Origin: Hydractinia symbiolongicarpus
Lineage: Eukaryota; Cnidaria; Hydrozoa; Anthoathecata; Hydractiniidae
DNA length: 64,000 nt
Direction of reading: 5' to 3'
Assembly: GCF_029227915.1 (NCBI RefSeq)
Contig: NC_079885.1
Span: 2,852,001 to 2,916,000, forward strand
Each line of letters opens with the position of its first letter. Position 1 is the stretch's first letter. The translations under genes were made by a program, and so were the position numbers. Of the stretch, positions 23,131 to 36,100 are shown piece after piece. The notes below the pieces were generated by a model. The model was not told the origin of the DNA and ran no database searches. It saw nothing but the letters and a program-made list of their open reading frames with translations.

Positions 23131-26100
23131 ATGAGTTTACTCCCTGGGTACTTTCTTTGTATACTTTTGACTATACGGACCAAGCCCGGGATTTACGGTT
23201 AATCGCGGGTTTTCGTTTGACGGCGATTAAACTTCTTTTATTCAGCGTCTCATCAAAAATGAAAACATTTTTGAAAACTACAAGTCTTATGCGTTTTAGT
23301 GGTGAAAAAATAATTTAAAAAATCGTTCGGGAAATCAGTTTACTCCTTGGGTACTTTCTTTATATACATTCAACTATACGGGCCAAGCCCGGGATTTACG
23401 GGAAATCGCGAGTTTTCGTTTGCCGGCGATTAAACTTCTTTTATTCAGCGTCTCATCAAAAATGAAAACATTTTTGAAAACTACAAATCTTATGCGTTTT
23501 AGTGGTGAAAAAATAATTTAAAAAATCGTTCTGGAAATGAGTTACTCACAGGGTACTTTCTTTGTATATATTCGACTATACGGGCCAAGCCCAGGATTTA
23601 CGGGAAATCGCGGGTTTTCGTTTGCCGGCGATTAAACCTCTTTCATTAAGCGTCTCATCAAAAATGAAAACATTTTTGAAAACTACAATTCTCATGCATT
23701 TTAGTGGCGAAAAAAAAATTTAAAAAATCATGCGGGAAATGAGTTTACTCCCTGGGTACTTTCTTTGTATACATTCGACTACACGGGCCAAGCCCGGCAT
23801 TTACGGAAAATCGCGGGTTTTCGTTTGCCGGCGATTAAACTTCTTTTATTCAGCGTCCCATCAAAAATGAAAACATTTTTGAAAACTACAATTCTCATGC
23901 GTTTTAGTGGTGAAAAAATAATGCCGGCGATTAAACTTCTTTTATTCAGCGTCTCATCAAAATTGAAAACATTTTTGAAAACTACAAGTCTTATGCGTTT
24001 TAGTGTTGAAAAAATAATTTAAAAAATCGTTCTGGAAATGAGTTTACTCACAGGATACTACAAGTGTCATGCAATTTAGTGGTGAAAAGATAATTTAAAA
24101 AATCGTTCTGGAAATGAGTTTACTCACAGGGTACTTTCTTTGTATACATTCGACTACACGGGCCAAGCCCGGGATTTAGGGGAAGTCGCTGGTTTTCGTT
24201 TGCCGGCGATTAAACCTCTTTCATTAAGCGTCTCATCCAAAATGAAAACATTTTTGAAAACTACAAGTCTCGTGCGTTTTAGTGGTGAAAATATAATTTA
24301 AAAAATCACTCCGGAAATTAGTTTACTCCCTGGGTACTTTCTTTGTATACTTTTGACTATACGGGCCGAGTCCGGGATTTACGGGAAATCGCGTGATTTT
24401 GTTTGCCGGCGATTAAACTTCTTTTATTCAGCGTCCCATCAAAAATGAAAACATTTTTGAAAAGTAAAAGTCTCATGCGTTTTAGTGGTGAAAAAATAAT
24501 ATAAAAAATCGTTCAGAAAATGAGTTAACTCACAGGGTACTTTCTTTGTATACATTCGACTATACGGCCCAAGCCCGGGATTTACCGGAAATCGCGGATT
24601 TTCGTTTGCCGGCGATTAAACCACTTTCATTAAGCGTCTCATCAAAAATGAAAACATTTCTGAAAACTACAAGTCTCATGCCTTTTAGTGGTGAAAAAAT
24701 AATTTAAAAAATCGTTCGGGAATTGAGTTTACTCCCTGGGTACTTTCTTTGTATACTTTTGACTATACGGGCCGAGTCCGGGATTTACGGGAAGTCGCGG
24801 GTTTTCGTTTGCCGGCGAATAAACTTCTTTTATACAGCGTCTCATCAAAAATGAAAACATTTTTGAAAACTACAAGTCTCATGGGCTTTAGTGGTGAAAT
24901 AATAATTTAAAAAATCGTTCGGGAAATGAGTTTACACCCTGGGTACTTTCTTTGTATACTTTTGACTATACGGGCCGATTCCGGGATTTACGGGAAATAG
25001 CAGGTTTTCGTTTGCCGGCAAATAAACTTCTTTTAATCAGCGTCTCATCAAAAATGAAAACATTTTTGAAAACTACAAGTCTCATTTGTTCTAGTGGTGC
25101 AGAAATAATTTGAAAAATCGTTCGGGAAATCAGTTTACTCCTTGGGTACTTTCTTTATATACATTCAACTATACGGGCCAAGCCCGGGATTTACGGGAAA
25201 TCGCGGGTTTTCGTTTGCCGGCGATTAAACTTCTTTTATTCAGCGTCTCATCAAAAATGAAAACAAGTTTGAAAACTACAAGTCTCATGCGTTTTAGTGG
25301 TGAAAAAATAATCTAAAACATCGTTCGGGAAATGAGTTTACTCCCTGGATACTTTCTTTGTATACTTTTGACTATACGGGCCAAGCCCGGGATTTACGGT
25401 TAATCGCGGGTTTTCGTTTGCCGGCGATTAAACTTCTTTTATTCAGCGTCTCATCAAAAATGAAAACATTTGTGAAAACTACAAGTCTTATGTGTTTTAG
25501 TGGTGAAAAAATAATTTAAAAAATCGTTCGGGAAATCAGTTTACTCCTTGGGTACTTTCTTTATATACATTCAACTATACGGGCCAAGCCCGGGATTTAC
25601 GGGAAATCGCGGGTTTTCGTTTGCCGGCGATTAAACTTCTTTTATTCAGCGTCTCATCAAAAATGAAAACATTCTTGAAAACTACAAGTCTTATGCGTTT
25701 TAGTGGTGAAAAAATAATTTAAAAAATCGTTCTGGAAATGAGTTAACTCACAGGGTACTTTCTTTGTATACATTCGACTGAACGGGCCAAGCCCAGGATT
25801 TACGGGAAATCGCGGGTTTTCGTTTGCCGGCGATTAAACCTCTCTCATTAAGCGTCTCATCAAAAATGAAAACATTTTTGAAAACTACAAGTCTCATGGG
25901 CTTTAGTGGTGAAATAATAATTTAAAAAATCGTTCGGGAAATCAGTTTACTCCTTGGGTACTTTCTTTATATACATTCAACTATACGGGCCAAGCCCGGG
26001 ATTTACGGGAAATCGCGAGTTTTCGTTTGCCGGCGATTAAACTTCTTTTATTCAGCGTCTCATCAAAAATGAAAACATTTTTGAAAACTACAAGTCTTAT

Positions 26101-29100
26101 GCGTTTTAGTGGTGAAAAAATAATTTAAAAAATCGTTCTGGAAATGAGTTTACTCACAGGGTACTTTCTTTGTATATATTCGACTATACGGGCCAAGCCC
26201 AGGATTTACGGGAAATCGCGGGTTTTCGTTTGCCGGCGATTAAACCTCTTTCATTAAGCGTCTCATCAAAAATGAAAACATTTTTGAAAACTACAATTCT
26301 CATGCATTTCAGTGGTGAAAAAAAAATTTAAAAAATCATGCGGGAAATGAGTTTACTCCCTGGGTACTTTCTTTGTATACATTCGACTACACGGGCCAAG
26401 CCCGGCATTTACGGAAAATCGCGGGTTTTCGTTTGCCGGCGATTAAACTTCTTTTATTCAGCGTCCCATCAAAAATGAAAACATTTTTGAAAACTACAAT
26501 TCTCATGCGTTTTAGTGGTGAAAAAATAATGCCGGCGATTAAACTTCTTTTATTCAGCGTCTCATCAAAAATGAAAACATTTTTGAAAACTACAAGTCTT
26601 ATGCGTTTTAGTGTTGAAAAAATAATTTAAAAAATCGTTCTGGAAATGAGTTTACTCACAGGATACTACAAGTGTCATGCAATTTAGTGGTGAAAAGATA
26701 ATTTAAAAAATCGTTTTGGAAATGAGTTTACTCACAGGGTACTTTCTTTGTATACATTCGACTACACGGGCCAAGCCCGGGATTTAGGGGAAGTCGCTGG
26801 ATTTCGTTTGCCGGCGATTAAACCTCTTTCATTAAGCGTCTCATCAAAAATGAAAACATTTTTGAAAACTACAAGTCTCGTGCGTTTTAGTGGTGAAAAT
26901 ATAATTTAAAAAATCACTCGGGAAATTAGTTTACTCCCTGGGTACTTTCTTTGTATACTTTTGACTATACGGGCCGAGTCCGGGATTTACGGGAAATGGC
27001 GTGATTTTGTTTGCCGGCGATTAAACTTCTTTTATTCAGCGTCCCATCAAAAATGAAAACATTTTTGAAAAGTAAAAGTCTCATGCGTTTTAGTGGTGAA
27101 AAAATAATATAAAAAATCGTTCAGAAAATGAGTTAACTCACAGGGTACTTTCTTTGTATACATTCGACTATACGGCCCAAGCCCGGGATTTACCGGAAAT
27201 CGCGGATTTTCGTTTGCCGGCGATTAAACCACTTTCATTAAGCGTCCCATCAAAAATGAAAACATTTCTGAAAACTACAAGACTCATGCGTTTTAGTGGT
27301 GAAAAAATAATTTAAAAAATCGTTCGGGAATTGAGTTTACTCCCTGGGTACTTTCTTTGTATACTTTTGACTATACGGGCCGAGTCCGGGATTTACGGGA
27401 AGTCGCGGGTTTTCGTTTGCCGGCGAATAAACTTCTTTTATACAGCGTCTCATCAAAAATGAAAACATTTTTGAAAACTACAAGTCTCATGGGCTTTAGT
27501 GGTGAAATAATAATTTAAAAAATCGTTCGGGAAATGAGTTTACACCCTGGGTACTTTCTTTGTATACTTTTGACTATACGGGCCAAGCCCAGGATTTACG
27601 GGAAATCGCGGGTTTTCGTTTGCCGGCGATTAAACTTCTTTTATTCAGCGTCTCATCAAAAATGAAAACAAGTTTGAAAACTACAAGTCTCATGCGTTTT
27701 AGTGGTGAAAAAATAATCTAAAACATCGTTCGGGAAATGAGTTTACTCCCTGGATACTTTCTTTGTATACTTTTGACTATACGGGCCAAGCCCGGGATTT
27801 ACGGTTAATCGCGGGTTTTCGTTTGCCGGCGATTAAACTTCTTTTATTCAGCGTCTCATCAAAAATGAAAACATTTGTGAAAACTACAAGTCTTATGTGT
27901 TTTAGTGGTGAAAAAATAATTTAAAAAATCGTTCGGGAAATCAATTTACTCCTTGGGTACTTTCTTTATATACATTCAACTATACGGGCCAAGCCCGGGA
28001 TTTACGGGAAATCGCAAGTTTTCGTTTGCCGGCGATTAAACTTCTTTTATTCAGCGTCTCATCAAAAATGAAAACATTCTTGAAAACTACAAGTCTTATG
28101 CGTTTTAGTGGTGAAAAAATAATTTAAAAAATCGTTCTGGAAATGAGTTTACTCACAGGGTACTTTCTTTGTATACATTCGACTGTACGGGCCAAGCCCA
28201 GGATTTACGGGAAATCGCGGGTTTTCGTTTGCCGGCGATTAAACCTCTCTCATTAAGCATCTCATCAAAAATGAAAACATTTTTGAAAACTACAAGTCTC
28301 ATGCATTTTAGTGGTGAAAAAAATTTAAAAAATCATTCGGGAAATGAGTTTACTCCCTGGGTACTTTCTTTGTATACATTCGACTACACGGGCCAAGCCC
28401 GGCATTTACGGAAAATCGCGGGTTTTCGTTTGCCGGCGATTAAACTTCTTTTATTCAGCGTCCCATCAAAAATGAAAACATTTTTGAAAACTACAAGTCT
28501 CATGGGCTTTAATGGTGAAATAATAATTTGAAAAAATCGTTCGGGAAATCAGTTTACTCCTTGGGTACTTTCTTTATATACATTCAACTATACGGGCCAA
28601 GCCCGGGATTTACGGGAAATCGCGGGCTTTCGTTTCCCGGCGATTAAACTTCTTTTATTCAGCGTCTCATCAAATATGAAAACATTTTTGAAAACTACAA
28701 GTCTCATGCGATTTAGTGGTGAAAAGATAATTTAAAAAATCGTTCTGGAAATGAGTTTACTCACAGGGTACTTTCTTTGTATACATTCGACTACACGGGC
28801 GAAGCCCAGGATTTACGGGAAATCGCGGGTTTTCGTTTGCCGGTGATTAAACCTCTCTCATTAAGCGTCTCATCAAAAATGAAAACATTTTTGAAAACTA
28901 CAAGTCTCATGCATTTTAGTGGTGAAAAAAAATTTAAAAAATCATTTGGGAAATGAGTTTACTCCCTGGGTACTTTCTTTGTATACATTCGACTACACGG
29001 GCCAAGCCCGGCATTTACGGAAAATCGCGGGTTTTCGTTTGCCGGCGATTAAACTTCTTTTATTCAGCGTCCCATCAAAAATGAAAACATTTTTGAAAAC

Positions 29101-29566
29101 TACAAGTCTCATGCGTTTTAGTGGTGAAAAAATAATGCCGGCGATTAAACTTCTTTTATTCAGCGTCTCATCAAAAATGAAAACATTTTTGAAAACTACA
29201 AGTCTTATGCGTTTTAGTGTTGAAAAAATAATTTAAAAAATCGTTCTGGAAATGAGTTTACTCACAGGATACTACAAGTCTCATGCGATTTAGTGGTGAA
29301 AAGATAATTTAAAAAATCGTTCTGGAAATGAGTTTACTCACAGGGTACTTTCTTTGTATACATTCGACTACACGGGCCAAGCCCGGGATTTAGGGGAAAA
29401 CGCTGGTTTTCGTTTGCCGGCGATTAAACCTCTTTCATTAAGCGTCTCATCAAAAATGAAAACATTTTTGAAAACTACAAGTCTCGTGCGTTTTAGTGGT
29501 GAAAATATAATTTAAAAAATCGCTCGGGAAATGAGTTTACTCCCTGGGTACTTTCTTTGTATACTT
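23131..29566 (+). repeat. 7,961-bp higher-order repeat unit, copy 2
   Basis: Matches copy 1 at +7,961 to about 25,920. Then it has one extra 203-bp monomer (CTCCTTGGG / TATATAC subtype, about 25,921-26,123), matches at +8,164 to about 27,000, and matches at +7,586 to about 29,566, where it switches from the ACATTCGACTACACGG to the CTTTTGACTATACGG subtype. It lacks the 578- and 1,186-bp duplications of copy 1. Which copy is ancestral is not resolved. Confidence 0.9.
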
Positions 29567-30575
29567 TTGACTATACGGGCCGAGTCCGGGATTTACGGGA
29601 AATCGCGGGTTTTCGTTTGCCGGCGATTAAACTTCTTTTATTCAGCGTCTCATCAAAAATGAAAACATTTTTGAAAACTACAAGTCTCATGGGCTTTAGT
29701 GGTGAAATAATAATTTAAAAAATCGTTCGGGAAATGAGTTTACACCCTGGGTACTTTCTTTGTATACTTTTGACTATACGGGCCGATTCCGGGATTTACG
29801 GGAAATCGCGGGTTTTCGTTTGCCGGCGATTAAACTTCTTTTATTCAGCGTCTCATCAAAAATGAAAACAAGTTTGAAAACTACAAGTCTTATGCGTTTT
29901 AGTGTTGAAAAAATAATTTAAAAAATCGTTCTGGAAATGAGTTTACTCACAGGATACTACAAGTCTCATGCGATTTAGTGGTGAAAAGATAATTTAAAAA
30001 ATCGTTCTGGAAATGAGTTTACTCACAGGGTACTTTCTTTGTATACATTCGACTACACGGGCCAAGCCCGGGATTTAGGGGAAATCGCTGGTTTTCGTTT
30101 GCCGGCGATTAAACCTCTTTCATTAAGCGTCTCATCAAAAATGAAAACATTTTTGAAAACTACAAGTCTCGTGCGTTTTAGTGGTGAAAATATAATTTAA
30201 AAAATCGCTCGGGAAATGAGTTTACTCCCTGGGTACTTTCTTTGTATACTTTTGACTATACGGGCCGAGTCCGGGATTTACGGGAAATCGCGGGTTTTCG
30301 TTTGCCGGCGATTAAACTTCTTTTATTCAGCGTCTCATCAAAAATGAAAACATTTTTGAAAACTACAAGTCTCATGGGCTTTAGTGGTGAAATAATAATT
30401 TAAAAAATCGTTCAGGAAATGAGTTTACACCCTGGGTACTTTCTTTGTATACTTTTGACTATACGGGCCGATTCCGGGATTTACGGGAAATCGCAGGTTT
30501 TCGTTTGCCGGCGAATAAACTTCTTTTATTCAGCGTCTCATCAAAAATGAAAACATTTTTGAAAACTACAAGTCT
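29206..30575 (+). repeat. 685-bp tandem duplication
   Basis: Bases 29,206-29,890 repeat as 29,891-30,575: three full monomers plus one 76-bp unit (fusions at 29,267 and 29,952). The second repeat's 76-bp unit has no 96-bp unit before it, because the duplication boundary falls between the two. Confidence 0.85.
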
Positions 30576-32069
30576 CATTCGTTCTAGTGGTGCAGAAATA
30601 ATTTGAAAAATTGTTCGGGAAATCGGTTTACTCCTTGGGTACTTTCTTTATATACATTCAACTATACGGGCCAAGCCCGGGATTTACGGGAAATCGCGGG
30701 TTTTCGTTTGCCGGTGATTAAACTTCTTTTATTCAGCGTCTCATCAAAAATGAAAACAAGTTTGAAAACTACAAGTCTCATGCGTTTTAGTGGTGAAAAA
30801 ATAATCTAAAACATCGTTCGCGAAATGAGTTTACTCCCTGGATACTTTCTTTGTATACTTTTGACTATACGGGCCAAGCCCGGGATTTACGGTTAATCGC
30901 GGGTTTTCGTTTGCCGGCGATTAAACTTCTTTTATTCAGCGTCTCATCAAAAATGAAAACATTTTTGAAAACTACAAGTCTTATGTGTTTTAGTGGTGAA
31001 AAAATAATTTAAAAAATCGTTCGGGAAATCAGTTTACTCCTTGGGTACTTTCTTTATATACATTCAACTATACGGGCCAAGCCCGGGATTTACGGGAAAT
31101 CGCGGGTTTTCGTTTGCCGGCGATTAAACTTCTTTTATTTAGCGTCTCATCAAAAATGAAAACATTTTTGAAAACTACAAGTCTTATGCGTTTTAGTGGT
31201 GAAAAAATAATTTAAAAAATCGTTCTGGAAATGAGTTTACTCACAGGGTACTTTCTTTGTATACATTCGACTATACGGGCCAAGCCCAGGATTTACGGGA
31301 AATCGCGGGTTTTCGTTTGCCGGCGATTAAACCTCTCTCATTAAGCGTCTCATCAAAAATGAAAACATTTTTGAAAACTACAAGTCTCATGCATTTTAGT
31401 GGTGAAAAAGAATTTAAAAAATCATTCGGGAAATGAGTTTACTCCCTGGGTACTTTCTTTGTATACATTCGACTACACGGGCCAAGTCCAGCATTTACGA
31501 AAAATCGCGGGTTTTCGTTTGCCGGCGATTAAACTTCTTTTATTCAGCGTCCCATCAAAAATGAAAACATTTTTGAAAACTACAAGTCTTATGCGTTTTA
31601 GTGGTGAAAAAATAATGCCGGCGATTAAACTTCTTTTATTCAGCGTCTCATCAAAAATGAAAACATTTTTGAAAACTACAAGTCTCATGCGTTTTAGTGG
31701 TGAAAAGATAATTTAAAAAATCGTTTTGAAAATGAGTTAACTCACAGGGTACTTTCTTTGTATACATTCGACTATACGGCCCAAGCCCGGGATTTACGGG
31801 AAATCGCGGGTTTTCGTTTGCCGGCGATTAAACCACTTTCATTAAGCGTCTCATCAAAAATGAAAACATTTCTGAAAACTACAAGTCTCATGCGTTTTAG
31901 TGGTGAAAAAATAATTTAAAAAATCGTTCGGGAATTGTTTTTACACCCTGGGTACTTTCTTTGTATACTTTTGACTATACGGGCCGAGTCCGGGATTTAC
32001 GGGAAGTCGCGGGTTTTCGTTTGCCGGCGATTAAACTTCATTTATACAGCGTCTCATCAAAAATGAAAA
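30576..32069 (+). repeat. Segment copied from or to 12.4-14.1 kb
   Basis: Bases 30,958 to about 32,660 match 12,430 to about 14,130 at +18,528, including the CTTATGTG monomer, the 96-bp unit (31,617), the TTTTGAAAATGAGTTAAC monomer and the 907-bp spacing to the next 96-bp unit (32,524). The first part (30,576-30,957) is the GCAGAAATAATTTG and GGTTAATCG pair also seen near 3,270, 7,219 and 44,523. Confidence 0.8.
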
Positions 32070-33184
32070 CATTTTTGAAAACTACAAGTCTCATGGACTT
32101 TAGTGGTGAAATAATAATTTAAAAAATCGTTCGGGAAATGAGTTTACACCCTGGGTACTTTCTTTGTCTACATTCGACTATACGGGCCAAGCCCAGGATT
32201 TACGGGAAATCGCGGGTTTTTGTTTGCCGGCAATTAAACCTCTTTCATAAAGCGTCTCATCAAAAATGAAAACATTTTTGAAAACTACAAGTCTCATGCA
32301 TTTTAGTGGTGAAAAAAAATTTAAAAAATCATTCGGGAAATGAGTTTACTCCCTGGGTACTTTCTTTGTATACATTCGACTACACGGGCCAAGCCCGGCA
32401 TTTACGGAAAATTGCGGGTTTTCGTTTGCCGGCGATTAAACTTCTTTTATTCAGCGTCCCATCAAAAATGAAAACATTTTTGAAAACTACAAGTCTCATG
32501 CGTTTTAGTGGTGAAAAAATAATGCCGGCGATTAAACTTCTTTTATTCAGCGTCTCATCAAAAATGAAAACATTTTTGAAAACTACAAGTCTTATGCGTT
32601 TTAGTGTTGAAAAAATAATTTAAAAAATCGTTCTGGAAATGAGTTTACTCACAGGATACTACAAGTCTCATGCGATTTAGTGGTGAAAAGATAATTTAAA
32701 AAATCGTTCTGGAAATGAGTTTACTCACAGGACACTACAAATCTTATGCGATTTAGTGGTGAAAAGATAATTTAAAAAATCGTTCTGGAAATGAGTTTAC
32801 TCACAGGGTACTTTCTTTGTATACATTCGACTATACGGCCCAAGCCCGGCATTTACGGGAAATCGCGGGTTTTCGTTTGCCGGCGATTAAACCACTTTCA
32901 TTAAGCGTCTCATCAAAAAAGAAAACATTTCTGAAAACTATAAGTCTCATGCGTTTTAGTGGTGAAAAAATAATTTAAAAAATCGTTAGGGAATTGAGTT
33001 TACTCCCTGGGTACTTTCTTTGTATACTTTTTACTATACGGGCCGAGTCCGGGATTTACGGGAAGTCGCGGGTTTTCGTTTGCCGGCGATTAAACTTCTT
33101 TTATACAGCGTCTCATCAAAAATGAAAACATTTTTGAAAACTACAAGTCTCATGGGCTTTAGTGGTGAAATAATAATTTAAAAA
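32070..33184 (+). repeat. Module with 96+76+76 bp units, copy 1
   Basis: Contains a 96-bp junction at 32,524 followed by two consecutive 76-bp units (fusions 32,654 and 32,730, the second reading GGACAC). Matches 38,020-39,150 at +5,954, including a TTAGGGAATTGAG monomer start. It departs from that copy at about 33,200. Confidence 0.87.
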
Positions 33185-36100
33185 ATCGTTCGGGAAATGA
33201 GTTTACTCACAGGGTACTTTCTTTGTATACATTCGACTACACGGGCCAAGCCCGGGATTTAGGGGAAATCGCTGGTTTTCGTTTGACGGCGATTAAACCT
33301 CTTTCATTAAGCGTCTCATCAAAAATGAAAACATTTTTGAAAACTACAAGTCTCGTGCGTTTTAGTGGTGAAAATATAATTTAAAAAATCGCTCGGGAAA
33401 TGAGTTTACTCCCTGGGTACTTTCTTTGTATACTTTTGACTATACGGGCCGAGTCCGGGATTTTCAGGAAATCGCGGGTTTTCGTTTGCCGGCGATTAAA
33501 CTTCTTTTATTCAGCGTCCCATCAAAAATGAAAACATTTTTAAAAACTACAAGTCTCATGCGTTTTAGTGGTGAAAAAATAATATAAAAAATCGTTCAGG
33601 AAATGAGTTTACTCCCTGGTTACTTTCTTTGTATGATTTTGACTATACGGGCCAAGCCCGGGATTTACGGGAAATGGCGAGTTTTCGTTTGCCGGCGATC
33701 AAACTTCTTTTATTCAGTGTCTCATCGAAAATGAAAACAATTTTGAAAACTACAAGTCTCATGCGTTTTAGTGGTGAAAAGATAATTTAAAAAATCGTTT
33801 TGAAAATGAGTTAACTCACAGGGTACTTTCTTTGTATACATTCGACTATACGGGCCAAGCCCAGGATTTACGGGAAATCGCGGGTTTTCGTTTGCCGGCA
33901 ATTAAACCTCTTTCATTAAGCGTCTCATCAAAAATGAAAACATTTTTGAAAACTACAAGTCTCATGCATTTTAGTGGTGAAAAAAAATTTAAAAAATCAT
34001 TCGGGAAATGAGTTTACTCACAGGATACTACAAGTCTCATGCGATTTAGTGGTGAAAAGATAATTTAAAAAATCGTTCTGGAAATGAGTTTACTCACAGG
34101 GTACTTTCTTTGTATACATTCGACTACACGGGCCAAGCCCGGGATTTAGGGGAAATTGCTGGTTTTCGTTTGCCGGCGATTAAACCTCTTTCATTAAGCG
34201 TCTCATCAAAAATGAAAACATTTTTGAAAACTGCAAGTCTCGTGCGTTTTAGTGGTGAAAATATAATTTAAAAAATCGCTCGGGAAATGAGTTTACTCCC
34301 TGGGTACTTTCTTTGTATACTTTTGACTATACGGGCCGAGTCCGGGATTTACGGGAAATCGCGGGTTTTCGTTTGCCGGCGATTAAACTTCTTTTATTCA
34401 GCGTCCCATCAAAAATGAAAACATTTTTGAAAACTACAAGTCTCATGCGTTTTAGTGGTGAAAAAATAATATAAAAAATCGTTCAGGAAATGAGTTTACT
34501 CCCTGGTTACTTTCTTTGTATGATTTTGACTATACGGGCCAAGCCTGGGATTTACGGGAAATGGCGAGTTTTCGTTTGCCGGCGATCAAACTTCTTTTAT
34601 TCAGTGTCTCATCGAAAATGAAAACAATTTTGAAAACTACAAGTCTCATGCGTTTTAGTGGTGAAAAGATAATTTAAAAAATCGTTTTGAAAATGAGTTA
34701 ACTCACAGGGTACTTTCTTTGTATACATTCGACTATACGGCCCAAGCCCGGGATTTACGGGAAATCGCGGGTTTTCGTTTGCCGGCGATTAAACCACTTT
34801 CATTAAGCGTCTCATCAAAAATGAAAACATTTCTGAAAACTACAAGTCTTATGCGTTTTATTGTTGAAAAAATAATTTAAAAAATCGTTCTGGAAATGAG
34901 TTTACTCACAGGATACTACAAGTCTCATGCGATTTAGTGGTGAAAAGATAATTTAAAAAATCGTTCTGGAAATGAGTTTACTCACAGGGTACTTTCTTTG
35001 TATACATTCGACTACACGGGCCAAGCCCGGGATTTAGGGGAAATCGCTGGTTTTCGTTTGCCGGCGATTAAACCTCTTTCATTAAGCGTCTCATCAAAAA
35101 TGAAAACATTTTTGAAAACTACAAGTCTCGTGCGTTTTAGTGGTGAAAATATAATTTAAAAAATCGCTCGGGAAATGAGTTTACTCCCTGGGTACTTTCT
35201 TTGTATACTTTTGACTATACGGGCCGAGTCCGGGATTTACAGGAAATCGCGGGTTTTCGTTTGCCGGCGATTAAACTTCTTTTATTCAGCGTCCCATCAA
35301 AAATGAAAACATTTTTGAAAACTACAAGTCTCATGCGTTTTAGTGGTGAAAAAATAATATAAAAAATCGTTCAGGAAATGAGTTTACTCCCTGGTTACTT
35401 TCTTTGTATGATTTTGACTATACGGGCCAAGCCCGGGATTTACGGGAAATGGCGAGTTTTCGTTTGCGGGCGATCAAACTTCTTTTATTCAGTGTCTCAT
35501 CGAAAATGAAAACAATTTTGAAAACTACAAGTCTCATGCGTTTTAGTGGTGAAAAGATAATTTAAAAAATCGTTTTGAAAATGAGCTAACTCACAGGGTA
35601 CTTTCTTTGTATACATTCGACTATACGGCCCAAGCCCGGGATTTACGGGAAATCGCGGGTTTTCGTTTGCCGGCGATTAAACCACTTTCATTAAGCGTCT
35701 CATCAAAAATGAAAACATTTCTGAAAACTACAAGTCTCATGCGTTTTAGTGGTGAAAAAATAATTTAAAAAATCGTTAGGGAATTGAGTTTACTCCCTGG
35801 GTACTTTCTTTGTATACTTTTGACTATACGGGCCGAGTCTGGGATTTACGGGAAGTCGCGGGTTTTCGTTTGCCGGCGATTAAACTTCTTTTATACAGCG
35901 TCTCATCAAAAATGAAAACATTTTTGAAAACTACAAGTCTCATGGGCTTTAGTGGTGAAATAATAATTTAAAAAATCGTTCGGGAAATGAGTTTACACCC
36001 TGGGTACTTTCTTTGTATACATTCGACTATACGGGCCAAGCCCAGGATTTACGGGAAATCGCGGGTTTTCGTTTGCCGGCAATTAAACCTCTTTCATTAA

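Larger units (their letters stand above)
20795..23162 (+). repeat. 1,186-bp tandem duplication at end of copy 1
   Basis: Bases 20,795-21,980 are repeated at 21,981 to about 23,162. Each has a GAAAAAATCG monomer start, a CGTTTCCCGGCG monomer, a 96-bp unit and a 76-bp unit (five full monomers plus 96 plus 76, within one base). A base loss in the second repeat (CGCGGCTTTCG near 22,225) creates a shifted 68-codon open frame at 22,129-22,335 that is not a gene. Confidence 0.87.
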
